Of a stretch of DNA of 64,000 bases, positions 29,545 to 41,500 are shown one piece after another. Below the pieces are notes generated by a model. It saw only the letters and a program-made list of their open reading frames with translations, made no database searches and was not told the origin of the DNA. Position numbers and translations under genes: made by a program. Numbering within the stretch: position 1 is the stretch's first letter; each line of letters starts with the position of its first letter. Source of the DNA: Trebouxia sp. TZW2008. Its lineage: Eukaryota > Chlorophyta > Trebouxiophyceae > Trebouxiales > Trebouxiaceae. The DNA is taken from NCBI GenBank assembly GCA_002118135.1, contig BDIU01000293.1:62001-126000 (forward strand), written 5' to 3'.

Positions 29545-32500
29545 GCACCCCAGGCAAATGGACAGGTCAGTACTGCAGAAAATGAGGAGCAGAAAACTCA
29601 GCGCCTACTGCAGCAAGCGGATGAGGTACATTTGACCTGCAAAATGTTCTGATTGCTTATTGGTTACGTACTCTGCACATTGCCAGACAAAGCATTTATA
29701 TCACTGTACTCATATCAGACCAACGTCTGCCATCATTGAGAGCACAAATGTCAACAAGCTGTTTTCAATGCCTCAGATTGAGCAGCGACGGCAAGTATTG
29801 CGCCTGGCCACCATGGAGCCTCACAGAGAACCAGCTTGCTCTTTAACACATTGGGACTATGTGATGAAGGAGATGCGCTGGATGGCTGTGGACTTCACAG
29901 AGGTAACAGTTTTGACTGTAGACCTCTTGAGCAGAGTTTTAGTCTGCCTAAACCATCTCATGCAGGGCTCAACAGACTGGGCCAGACTGGTTTTGACATA
30001 GCTGATCTGGACATTCTGCACTCGCAGTTCTGTCTCAAATGGGTTTCATGTACAATGTAGGAGCGACATTGGAAACGGGCTGTGGCAAGAGCAGTAGCTC
30101 ATGAAATAGCTGCTGTCAGTCGTAGCTCAATGCTCAGGCACACATCATTGCTAGACGAAGAGCTTCAGTCGTGTCAAGAGAAGGTGAAAGCTTCCCCAAT
30201 AGTTCATGGCCACAGTGATGCAGCAGCAGTAAACAGACAAAGCTTAGTTCACAGTGGCTTCTGCTATGGGCATCGAATGTTTGCCTGACACTAGAGCTCA
30301 ACTTGCTTGACACAATGTGATCCTTCATGTGAGCTTTTTCATGCATTCTTTCATGTGTTTTTTCATGGAATAGGTGCCCAGCCAGCGCTGCAAGTTCTCT
30401 CACCTGCAATTGCATGTTTACAGGAAGCAGAGGTTGCCAAAATGCTCAAGGCGCGGATGAACAGCGGCAAGTCAGCTTCCACTTCAGCTCCCCAGAGTGA
30501 GAGCGTCATCACTGACACCATCTTTGCCGACTTAGACACAGAAGGTCAGCATTGCCACCTCTCGTATCACTCTACTCTGTGCCACATTGGCAAGCTGAAT
30601 CTCAAAAACATAAGCATGACTGCCTGCTGGGAGCAACACTGTTGTTTGTTTGCCATTAGCACACACATGTTGCGCTCATGCTAGCATGTGCAATCTGCTA
30701 TCACGATCACGAGTGTTGTTATTGTTGAGGGCAGGCAAGGCATGACCTAAGGCAATTGCAAACGTGCAGGCAGTCTTGCGCCAGGCACGCCTTTGAATGA
30801 GGAGGGCTTCCTGTTCTCCTACCCAGCCAATGACAAAGTGTCAGACTTTCTCTCAGATTATCTCCATAAGATTGCTGAAGCTGAGGTCATATCACATGAG
30901 CTGGTGAGGACATGCTTAGTCTGGCTCTGTGTGCTTGAACGTTTTATTGCATGCGTGGCATTTTGCACCCACGCCCTGGGTACAATCGCAACCTGCTACA
31001 TCATCAATTTTACAAAGCAGGCTGATGACAGTCCATCCTCCCGCTGCTGTTGCCAATTTAGCAAGCTGTCTAGCAGTGCAGTGTTGAAGCTGGCATATTC
31101 ATTAAAGCACATTGCTCTGCAAAGCCTGAAACTGCGTTCAATGTCAATGCATATTGCAATGAATTGATGTCCCCGTCTGACAAAATAGCGCTGAGATACT
31201 CTCAGAAAGTGCCAAACACCACTCACTGATGACACACCTGCTCGTACAGGACATACGGGAGTATGAGCTGGACTATGAGGCAGCCAAGAAGACTGCAGCA
31301 GCTGTGGCAATAGAGGCGGAGAAAGAAGAGGAGCGGCGTATCAAGGCTCTAGAGAAGAATCCCTTAGGAGATCTGGCAGAGCCAGACGAAGATGACTTCA
31401 ACTTTGGTGAGCACATTGGTCTTACTGCAGCTGCTAGGCATGCTGTACTGATCCTCACACTTTGTCCTGCATGGCATACTCGTGCAGGTTGTGTCATGTG
31501 TATGGATGAAATCATTGCTGTTCGTATTTTGCGCGCATTATCAGGCTCATGGATATGTGCTTCAGGTGATGCGTAAGCTGGCTGGCAAGGCACTCCTTTA
31601 GGCATTGTCTGTTGCTGGCACATGCAATGTCATGTAGACTCAACCTGACATGAAGAGCCTTCAGTACTGACTGCCTCTTCTTGGTCGAGAGCACAGTCAA
31701 GTAATTGCACTGTTTCAGCTGTTCTAATATTGAGATCTTGCTGTGCAGACAAAAAGCCAAGGCGAGTGAAGAAGCCTCATCACTTGGATGAGTTTGAGTC
31801 AGGCTTTGATGATGAGATGGAGACTCCAGGCTTACCCAGAAGGAGCACCATAGACCGCAAGCGCAGGCTGCCACCTGTGCTAGAAGCCAGGTCCGCTCTG
31901 TCACAGCAACATGCTGCAGTTGCATTATGCACCTGGATGCTGAACACAGTTCCCATGGGGTTCAGCCTCTCGGCACATGTCAAGGGCGCTCAGCATGCAT
32001 CCTGTGCAGCACGTAGTATTGCACTTTCATCAGCATGTTGCAGTAATGGTTCAGCAGGCTGCAAGGGCTATCACCATCATCATCAAACATCACAACACCA
32101 ACTGACTGCGTTGCAGGGACTCTAAGCAAGCACGCAGGGAGACTGTTGATGCAAACTTGGCCACCCGCAAATCGACATACAAGTATGACAGCAATGGCAA
32201 GCGGGTCAGCAAGCCAGCCCGGATCAGTGTGCCAGGGACAAGGTTTGATGGCAGCCAGGTGACACACAACAGATGCACAGCAATTCTGTCATGTCGCACT
32301 CATGCTTGTCGTGACACATCTTGAAGGTCTTTGCTCCTTCGCATCTTCAAAGATTGCTTAGCTGTGCTGCTGTGCAAGTTGCAGCAAGTTGCAGCAAACT
32401 TCTCTGCCTCAATGCTGTCAACAGCGTCAGGCCTGCCTATTGTGAATGCAATGCAGTTATACATGCTTACAAAAGCTGACTGCAGCTCAACTGATAGACA

Positions 32501-35500
32501 TGTCATACAGCTTTCTGCGATACCAGATGAGAAGCTACAAGCCATGCATTGCCGTCGAGAAAATCTACTACGCTAACAAATCGCTGATGCAGCAGGTTCG
32601 GCATCCCGGCACAGCCACCAATGCAGTGCCCTGGTCAAGCATGGAGGAGCAGTTACTGTGCGCAGTGGTGCATGAGTTTGGACCCAATTTTGCCTTTGCT
32701 GCGGATGTGCTGGCAGCCTGCAGTCAGCTTCAGGGCATCTTCAGGAGAGCCAGCCAATGCAAAGAGAAGTTCAAACAACTCACGGCAAGTGGTCCTCAGC
32801 ACTGCTGTTCACTGCAGATCGTTGCTGCATGTCCTGAAGATTGCATGTCCCTGTTGTGATGCTCATCACAGATCGTCCTCGCAAGGCAGAACTTGGGCCA
32901 CACACCTAGCATGCATGATCAGATGTGTGAGCTAATTATACTATTACTGTTGAGTCGTGCATTTGCCATGATCTTGACGGCTTTGTGCACATTGCGCAGG
33001 CGCCGACTGATGGGCAAGTGTCTCAGGAGACAGCCCTTGCTCAGCAAATCACCAAGGGACAAGCGCGAGAAATCATGCAGAAGTACATGCCAGTTCCTGA
33101 GGCGGCTCTGCAGACGCACTGCTCAGCCTTAGTCACCATAGCTGTGAAGCACAAGCAACTGCATATACAGGTTTGCTTTCACTCCACCATCATCTCCGAT
33201 TTGTCTGCGTTAGCACCATGTGCCATTTGCACATTGTGCAATGTCATGTCCTAGCAACAAATGTGTCATTGTTGAGCTGACAAACTGCACAAGCTGTATC
33301 TGGTTGACCACATGATGTCAATTTGCTGATTGGCTCAGGCTGACTTTATCCATTGCGCTTCACGCACTATTTTGATGCATGATGCTGCAAACAGTTGCCA
33401 TGGTTGCTGGTGATCAGTTATGTGGTTGACGTACTCAGCAACAATGGATTCGTCAGCAGTTGCAGTCTTGCCTTGCCCTTGCGTAAGTTGCTGCAAATCA
33501 TATCAACTATACAGAAACTATGGAAAGAGGCAGTTTCACAATTGCTGTTGTGATGGGGCCTTGATCAGTGTAAGGTTGCCTGCATACAGGAGCGTGCCAG
33601 GGAGCAGGACAAGCTGCAGCAAAGCCAACCACCCCACCCTTCCCAGGCCGTGGTCCAGCAGGCAGTGCACAGCAAGACTGCCAATCGCCACCTGAACGCC
33701 ATGGAGATGATTGAGTGGGCCAACACCAAGCACAAGCAGCAGCAGCGCATTGAGCTGCAGCAGCAACAGGCTATAGAACAGCAGCAGCGGCAGCAAGCTC
33801 AACAGGGCATGGGCCCTGGTGGCATGCACCAGCCCCAGCCTGCTGCTGCCCCTGCCGTGAGTAACATTCCTTGTGCTTGCTTGAAGCATCAGCAGCGTCC
33901 GCTTCTCATGACTACTGCCCAGTATACCAGCCAGGCAGAATTCTGTAACCATGTTGATGTACAACAGACCACAAACACTGACAACTGCAACAGTACTAGT
34001 CTCGTCAGTATTCTTGGCATATTGCACATCAGCATGATTCACGTCTTTTGCCTGGCTGATGTACTGCTGAGTACAACCGCCAGCGTTTGAAGACTTTTGC
34101 CATCTAGCAGCAGAGTCCAGCCTTTTTTGTCAAAGGGCTGTGGAAGCTTTTATGTTTTGGCAGTGTTAAGCTAGCTACCTGAACAACTGCAATCAAGGAT
34201 GCAGCCAGCAGGTGCTGTGTGCAGCGTTTGGCTGCTGCAAGTTTCAGGCTTTCCCTCTTGCTATCATGTCCACAAAACTGCTTCAACCTGAGTGTCAGAC
34301 CTCTTAATATCACAGGTCTCAGCTGAGTGTTCCCCTCGCTGATGCAAAACCTGTTTGACAGGGTCTGCTGATTTTTTTGGCAGATTCCCTTTTGTCTCAG
34401 CATCATCTTCTGCATAACTTTTGTCATTGTTGCACAATGTTTGCAATAGTCTTCACACACACCAAGGACTAAACAGATACACAGACTAGCTTTGTGCCTG
34501 CAGGCTGCAACCACTGTTGCTGCTGCAGCAGTGCAACAGGGTGGGTTCCAGGGGGGTCAGCCCATGGGTCCCCAAGCGCACGCCTCCCCAATGATGCCAG
34601 GTAGGCAACTACTGCCAGCTTTGCTTTGCCATCTTGAGTGTCAGGTGCTCTCTGGCGTAGACAGTATTGCTTGGATCTTGTTGCTCATGTTACTGAGTGT
34701 AGAATTTGTGATCAACATGACTGAGCACAAAACTTTGCAACGTCTTTGCTTTGCTAGTGAGATCTTGATGACCCTGCAAAGTGCATGTAGAAACACTGAT
34801 CTGCCTCCAATTGGCTGTCTGAGGTTAGGCGTGTTTGATTTCTCATCGGCGTTGGTTGTGCCTAGCATGGTCATACACCTGTACAACCTAATCACAGCAT
34901 CTTCTCCAATTGTAACAGTAAACCAAAAACTCCATCTGAATTGGTGCATCACCTTGAGTACATCACTGCGGTCAAGTCATCTCAAAGACACCTCTGTGCT
35001 TCCAGGTACCACCACAGCAGACCTCGCCTTGGGTCCACCCCAAGGAGCGGGAGGGGTCCGGCCCCCCATGGGCATGATGGCCCCTGGCTCTGGCAGTCCT
35101 GCCATGAACCCTGCCATGCAAAACTTTGCTGGTGCCAATCCTCATGCTGCTGTTCCTCCCTCATCCCAACAGCAGCAGCAGCAGCTGGTGACCAAGATGC
35201 AGCAGTGCATGCAGAATGTTCAGAAGCTGCAGAACATGCTAACCCAAGGTAGGCACACTTTCAGATCAGCTGCTGATTGGCATTTATTGATGCAATCATG
35301 GCGCATTTTTCTAAATCTTGTTGCAATAGCTTGCATTTGAGGCCCAGTGTACATGTTGGACACATGCGTTGGAGCTCATTAGCTTGCACTGGTATAGGCC
35401 TGAAGCCATCTGATTATGTGTCTAGGTGTTTCAGTTTTCTCTTTGTATGCAATTGTGTCATCATACAAGCAGCAGTGAATCTTCTACGCCCAAGATGAAC

Positions 35501-37870
35501 ACAGGAGTGGCAAAAAGTACACCAACTTCCAAGTGTGTTAAATCAGAATTTGCAGAGCCCGCTGCATTTATCTGTTTCGGGCATGAGAGTCAAACTGTGC
35601 TGCACATGCTTGCAGGCAAAAATAGTGCTGGCCAGCCCATCACAGAGGAGCAGCGGAACCAGTATAGTAACAATCTTGGCGCTGTCTCACGCCATTACAA
35701 GCAGCTGCAGATGCAATACAACCTCCTGCGTTCTGGCGTGGTACGTGACCGTCATTGAGCTGTGAACACATTGCAATCAGTTCTTCTAACGTCATTTGCG
35801 CAACTTGCCTCACGCTTTGAAGCCCATGCTCAGCTATGATGCATGTGCCTGTGTCTGTCAATATGTGTGCATTTAGTGCCGCATGCACGCTGTCAAATCT
35901 GTATACCCATGTGAAATGCAGTAGCATGCCATTTTTGCACAGCCAATCATTGTCATGTAGAGCCTTGTGTTTACGCGAGTTGCCCCTTGCAATGATGGGT
36001 TGATGACACATAGCCTGCAGTCACCAGCTTGCAGTGATCCTGCAGCTTGAGCGTCATACGTTGCCCCTGGTGCCGCATGCACAAGGTTGTGATGAAGCGA
36101 AGGGCTGTGCTTGTGCTGTCTCATTGACATCGGTTGATGATTGAGTGTCCGCAGACATATGTAGCTGGGTCTGACATCTGTCCAGCCCATGTGCAACCCT
36201 ATCACAGTGTCTGTTGCAAGACAGCAGCACCTCATAATCTTGTGTGACTTTTGCAGCCACCTCATGAGGTGCAGCACCGCGTGCAGCAGATGCAGCTGCA
36301 GCAACAGAGACAGCAGCAGCAGCAACAGCAGCAGGGGATGCAAGCGCCGCAGCAGGTCATGGCACAGCATCAGCAGCAGCCAGGCATGCAAGCCATGACG
36401 CAGTCTCAGGCTCCGCAGGTATGGCACATTTGTCTTTGTGTCCCTAAGCATAGATCAACACGCATATAAGTTGATGCATATGCCAGCTTGCCTTCTTGCA
36501 TTAAAGTCCCAGAACTGAAGGCTGCAGGTGCCTTGTTGAGGGCTGCGCATATTCTGTATGTGGCAGCCTGAGCATGCTAGCTTTGCAACATCAGGTGTGT
36601 CCTCATGCTCTTGAGTCAAGTCAAACTCCTTAAACAATTTTCTACTTAGTTTGGTAGTGCGCCTAAACCCTATTGCTGCCTGCTGCTTCCTGTAACACAT
36701 GAAAGGCCGCATGCAGCCTCATGCAGCCATTGAACAGAGCATTACGCCACCTCAAAGCGCAGCAGTACCCCTGCAACACAAGCGTTGGACGATAACGGCT
36801 GTTGTTTTGCAGCAAGTCATGAGGCCTCCTGGCTACGCCTATTCTGGAGCCATGCCTGGCCAGCCTCGACCTCACATGGGCATGCAGCAGGGCAATATGG
36901 GCATGCCTCAAGGGCCCATGTCACCAATCATGTCAGGAGTCGGCAATATGCAGGCACCGCAGGTGTGCATTTGCAGCTGCATGTTGACGAACTGACAGGT
37001 CCAATCATGCGCATCTTGAACTAGATTCAGCCATGCATAGGACTAGCTGTTCTTGCCTTGCATTCAAGCTTGACACTTGAAAGTATGCACCTCTACAAAA
37101 TGCCTGTGGAAGAGCAGACCCCAGTACTGTGCAATCTGAACATCAGCCTCTCATACCCCATTCAACACCCAAAGTAACTGAAGAACTGTTAGTGCATATG
37201 TGCTCAGAATACACTTCCACAGCAATAGCCTCATGACTCAAGCTGATGATTCACCCGAAACCCACTTGGGAGACTTTGCCATGCGCAGATGAATGGCATG
37301 GGCATGGGTATGCCACAGAACCCTATGATGAATCAGCCAGGCATGCATCCTCATGCAATGGGCCAACAGCCTCCTGCTCCTGGAATGGCACACATGATGC
37401 CACCACAAGCTGCTAGCCAAGCGGTGAGAGTTGCCAGTACACGTCCATGCTGGTGGTTAAGCAATGAACCAGACTAACGACTGTTGTTACAGTTGCTAGT
37501 GGCAAGCACGATTCGAGCATGAAGCATGTGGTCTGCAAGGGCACTTTCTTCCAATTGAGTATCGTGATGTCATTTTCACTTTGTGTGGAGCTTGACCACA
37601 CTCTGCAAGGCTGCATCAATTTTTGCATCTGCACCCTGTTGTTCATGCAATGCAACACCTGCAGTCTCTACAACGCCTCCAGTCATGCACTTACTTCTTG
37701 AAAGCTTAGCTTCTCAGATTGCATTACATGGCTCGTGAGTGTGCTGGCAGTCAGCTGTGAGGACATGACATGTCCTGACTTCTGTCTTGTTTTGTCTGCA
37801 GATGCAAGGGGTACAACAAATGCGGCCTCCAGTGCCAATGCAGCAGCCACCACAGCAGCTGCAGAAGTAA
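29545..37870 (+). CDS. EAF1-like: EAF1-like HSA/SANT scaffold of the NuA4 acetyltransferase complex (5' exons unresolved)
   Basis: Plant-type EAF1 (Vid21) homologue, the platform subunit of NuA4 histone acetyltransferase. The exon at 29545-29625 (EEQKTQRLLQQADE) joins in phase to 29687-29902 and 30061-30183. These encode the HSA domain, REPACSLTHWDYVMKEMRWM, then AVDFTEERHWKRAVARAVAH; it binds actin-related proteins. Further exons: 30424-30544, 30770-30903 (FLFSYPANDKVSDFLSDYL), 31250-31406 (acidic), 31749-31890 and 32117-32258. The exon from 32593 encodes a SANT/Myb domain (PWSSMEEQLLCAVVHEFG, then ASQCKEKFKQL). The exon at 33000-33170 is followed by Gln/Met/Pro-rich exons at 33590-33856, 34504-34601, 35006-35249, 35615-35740, 36257-36418, 36813-36962, about 37288-37423 and 37802-37870 (TAA). 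No helicase motifs are present, which separates it from p400/SWR1. Starts and two junctions remain tentative. Confidence 0.82.
36294..36339 (+). repeat. CAG/CAA-rich coding run (EAF1-like gene)
   Basis: Glutamine-rich tract (QMQLQQQRQQQQQQQQG) inside an exon. Similar shorter runs occur at about 33739-33800 and 35168-35187. Confidence 0.7.
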
Positions 37871-38567
37871 CGAAAATCTTGTGTCCAATTGAGTAGCAGA
37901 TGTTCAGATGCTTGATCTATACTGGTCACCTCCCCCCTGGCCCCCTGTCAGCTTTTGTATCCTTATGAGTTGGTACTGAACCCCTGAGCTTGTTAACACA
38001 CACGTGGTTTGTCTTGACCAACACACCGCCTGCTGCATGCCATGCAGATGTGAGTTATTCCCACTCAATCAATTTTTTGATCGAAAAGTGCAACATACAG
38101 CAGCAGCGCAATCCAACACCGTGCTCTAAGACACAAGCACACTGTCAAGGCTACAGCCATTGATGGCAGCATCTGACCCTTGTTCCTCAGCTTGTGCCTT
38201 GCATGTCGCTTTGCAGCATGCTCCCCTCAGCAGGCAAGCTGTGGTGATTATCTCGATCAGGTTTTTAAGCAATGACAGCGCTTAAATGACCCACCTAATG
38301 ACGTGTGAGCTTAAGCCAAGCTTAAACAGTAAATCGACCTTTACCCTGTTTGCACGTGCACACATTTTTCGTGGTAGCACCTGCATGTGGTCGCATTGAC
38401 CCCCCTGATGCTCGGCAGTATATGTGAACAAAGCTAGCGAGGGAAAGCCACGCTCGCCGCAATGCATGCTGGATGCCAAAAGGCTGCTACAGATAGTGAT
38501 GTCATGTAGTCTAGCCCGCTAACAGTTGAGACCAGTGGGCGTCTGATCACTCGTGCCACATGCCAAC
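37871..38567. promoter_or_regulatory. Intergenic region between the EAF1-like gene and the next gene
   Basis: About 0.7 kb. It should carry the EAF1-like 3' UTR and the promoter of the 38568 gene. No gene, RNA or clear repeat was seen. Confidence 0.4.
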
Positions 38568-41500
38568 ATGACCTGGCTTGCACAGATCCCGGAGTACGAC
38601 CATGAGGTCGACATCTCGGAACTTCGCGTTGAGCAGCAGATCCGGAGTGCTTTGCGTGATGCCACTCGGTCATCGAAACCCTCAAGCGCAGCAAATGCCG
38701 TCCTTAAACAGTTCGATGGTAAGCTCGCACGGTTGAACGCCCACAACTCGCCGTTGAACGACAGCGCCTTTGTTAGCCTATGAGCGGCCCACTTCAAGCT
38801 CGCAACATAAGCCGTTTGTGTGGTGACTGCAGAGCTCATCAGCACGGGCCCGTTGCTCTGCACAACAAACTTACAGAAGCGACATGGCGTTGCTGAAAAG
38901 ATCCCTGATTTCGACGCTGTAACATGGCACGCTCAAGCAATTGCAGCATTAGCCGCCGCAACAGTCATTGGTGAGAAGCCAATGAATGCAGTGCAGTTCT
39001 GTTGATACTAGTGACTGATATACCCAAAGCTTGTCAGCAGTGCAGCTTCAGCTTTTGTGACCATGTGAAGACAAACTCCAATGCAGCAACATTGACCCCA
39101 TATCTGTTGACTTGCAGAGTCTCAAGCGCATGACCTCAAGGTTGCTGCAACCCAGCTGCTGCAGATGTTTCTGCCAGGATACCGCAAGAATCAGCTTCAG
39201 CAGTCACGCAGGTCAACAGCCATCTTTCCATCAAAGCTCTGCATTTTAGCTTGTTTTTGATGTCATGAGGACACACAGCATGCGTTTCCTCATCACACGT
39301 CTTCAGCTACCACGGCGCAGGATCAGAGCAGCACAAGTTCATGGGTATAGCTCAGCAGCAACACTGCAGTTGCAACCAAGCTTAGGCTAGCCCCAATTTC
39401 AACTCAGCATGCTTTTCCTGTCTAGCTGATCAAGCAGAGTCTGCCTGTTACAACAGGGCTTGCATGCTATGCAGATCCATGAGTGTGCTATTGCGATGCC
39501 TCAAGTTCTGCCTGACGTCAGAGGGGCAACAGGCTGTGCTAGCTGCTGTCATCTGCCTAGTAGTTCTACAAGTCTTCGTGGACGACACTATGGCTTTGCA
39601 AGTGAGTCACTGATGCCCTATGGCAAAGCTCACTGCACGTCCATGCTGTACCAGACATGCAGTTGTCATTTGCTGCAGCAGCACTTACTCATGTCTGGCG
39701 TCTTCCTCAGGCCTATTGCGCATTTGAGACCCATTTGTGCACATGCATTTTCTGCTCTGGGATCATCATCTTTCCCACTCAAATTTTCAGTATCTGGATG
39801 GCATCAAGGTGCATGCTGTGCTCTTGCCTTGCAGCAACATCTCTGGAAAGAGTAGTGCAGCAGACAAGCTTTGTGTCGCGTTGTGACTGTTCACCTGACT
39901 CACTTGCAGGCCATCACCAAGGAGGCTGGATATAGTGTGGGCAGGAACAGCTCCAGCACCAGCCAGCTGGCTGCCTGGGCAGTGACTGGCCTCATCCTCA
40001 GGAGCAACCAGGACTGCGACACCATTGCAGCTGCAGGTAAGCAGCTCATCACCATCTGGAACTGAGTTTTCTGATCTCATTTGTGTGCAGTATACTTAGG
40101 ATTGTTGCATGTTCAAAGATGTCCCTTTGCCCAGAATGGAAACTCCATCATTGTTTGTGCTGTCCGTCATTCATAGCTGGATCTGGCTGTGTCGGAGAAG
40201 GGAGAGCTCATGCGCCAATTCAAGGGCTGCAAATGCGCTGCTTTTAACTGTAGATGTGCTGCATTTGCATCACAAATGCTGACTATTGTCCGGCTGTTGC
40301 TGCGTGCCTGCGTGCCTAACTTTCCTCACCCTGCATCTGGAAGTGTGCACGCACAAACGCAGCACAGCACAGCACAGCACAGCACAGCACAGCACAGCAC
40401 AGCACAGCACAGCACAGCACCGTCTCTCAGAAGTCGACAGAGCTGCGTGTGTTGCACTTGACAGAATTTCATTGTCTTGATGTTCTTGCTGTGTTTGGCA
40501 TACGACACAGGACTGCAGTACATTGTAGGCAGATTCATGAGCATGCAGTAGCAATAACTGACATCCAGTTGACTGGACACTCAACACAATAGAGCGGCTA
40601 TTGCTTGCCAGGCGCAGCTGGAAGAGCCCAATATGATCAACCATTTGGCCATTAGCTCAGCTATCAGACGATGGGTCCTGGGTCAAGAGCTTCATCACAC
40701 ATGGAGGCAGGGTGTAGGGCAGTGGAGCATGCAAGCAGGCACAGAATCTTTATTTGTGAGCTATTTGTGATCAGCAGTCAGAATTGCAAAGCAATGAGCA
40801 GTGAGCACTAAGGAATGAACAGCAATGAGCAATCTTCAAACTGCCAGCGTCATTGCACAGCATTCATGATTATTTGCATTGCTGCAGGTGGCAAGGGTGT
40901 ACACTCTGCTTAGTCCGATTGAAGCTCCAGCATGCATGACATAATCTCATGCCAAGCCTTCTGTTTTTGGATTAGCTTGTGTTTGGCAGCATCACACAGA
41001 TCTTGTGCAATCAGTGCACTGTTGCAGGTGGCAGTGGTGTGTTGTTGGATCAGCTGCAGGTGCATCTGCTGAAAGCGATTGAGGCTTTAGCATTCACGGC
41101 AGAAAGTACTGACTTAATTTCAGCAGCATACCACAGAAGTCACGGCTGTGTTGCATTTTTGCAGGTGGCAGTGGTGTGTTGGTGAATCAGCTGCAGGTCA
41201 CTCCGATGAAGGCTATTGAGGCGCTAGCATTCATGGCAGAATCACATGCCAGCATTGTTTGGGACTCCCTGCTGAGCTATTCAGGTGAGCAAAACATAGC
41301 ATTGTTGTTTTCTGCCATCTGCAATGTGCTGTGGTTTGGTACTTCCTGCTGAGCTATGCAGGCCGGCATCAGCTTCCTCCTGTTGATCACATTCGTGAAC
41401 AGATGGGAATGAGCTTCATAGCATCAGCCTTCATTGTTTGCTGGGTACACTTGTTCTGCTTGCCAGTAACTGACACATCAAAGTATCTCATTTCGAGCTT

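Noticed and set aside
33536..34042. 168-codon minus-strand open frame
   Set aside because: Antisense shadow of the EAF1-like exon at 33590-33856.
35873..36451. 192-codon minus-strand open frame rich in Leu
   Set aside because: It is the antisense shadow of the Gln-rich CAG exon of the EAF1-like gene; CTG repeats read as poly-Leu.
40361..40420. CRISPR-like short repeat
   Set aside because: It is a simple pentanucleotide microsatellite with no spacers, in a eukaryotic intron.
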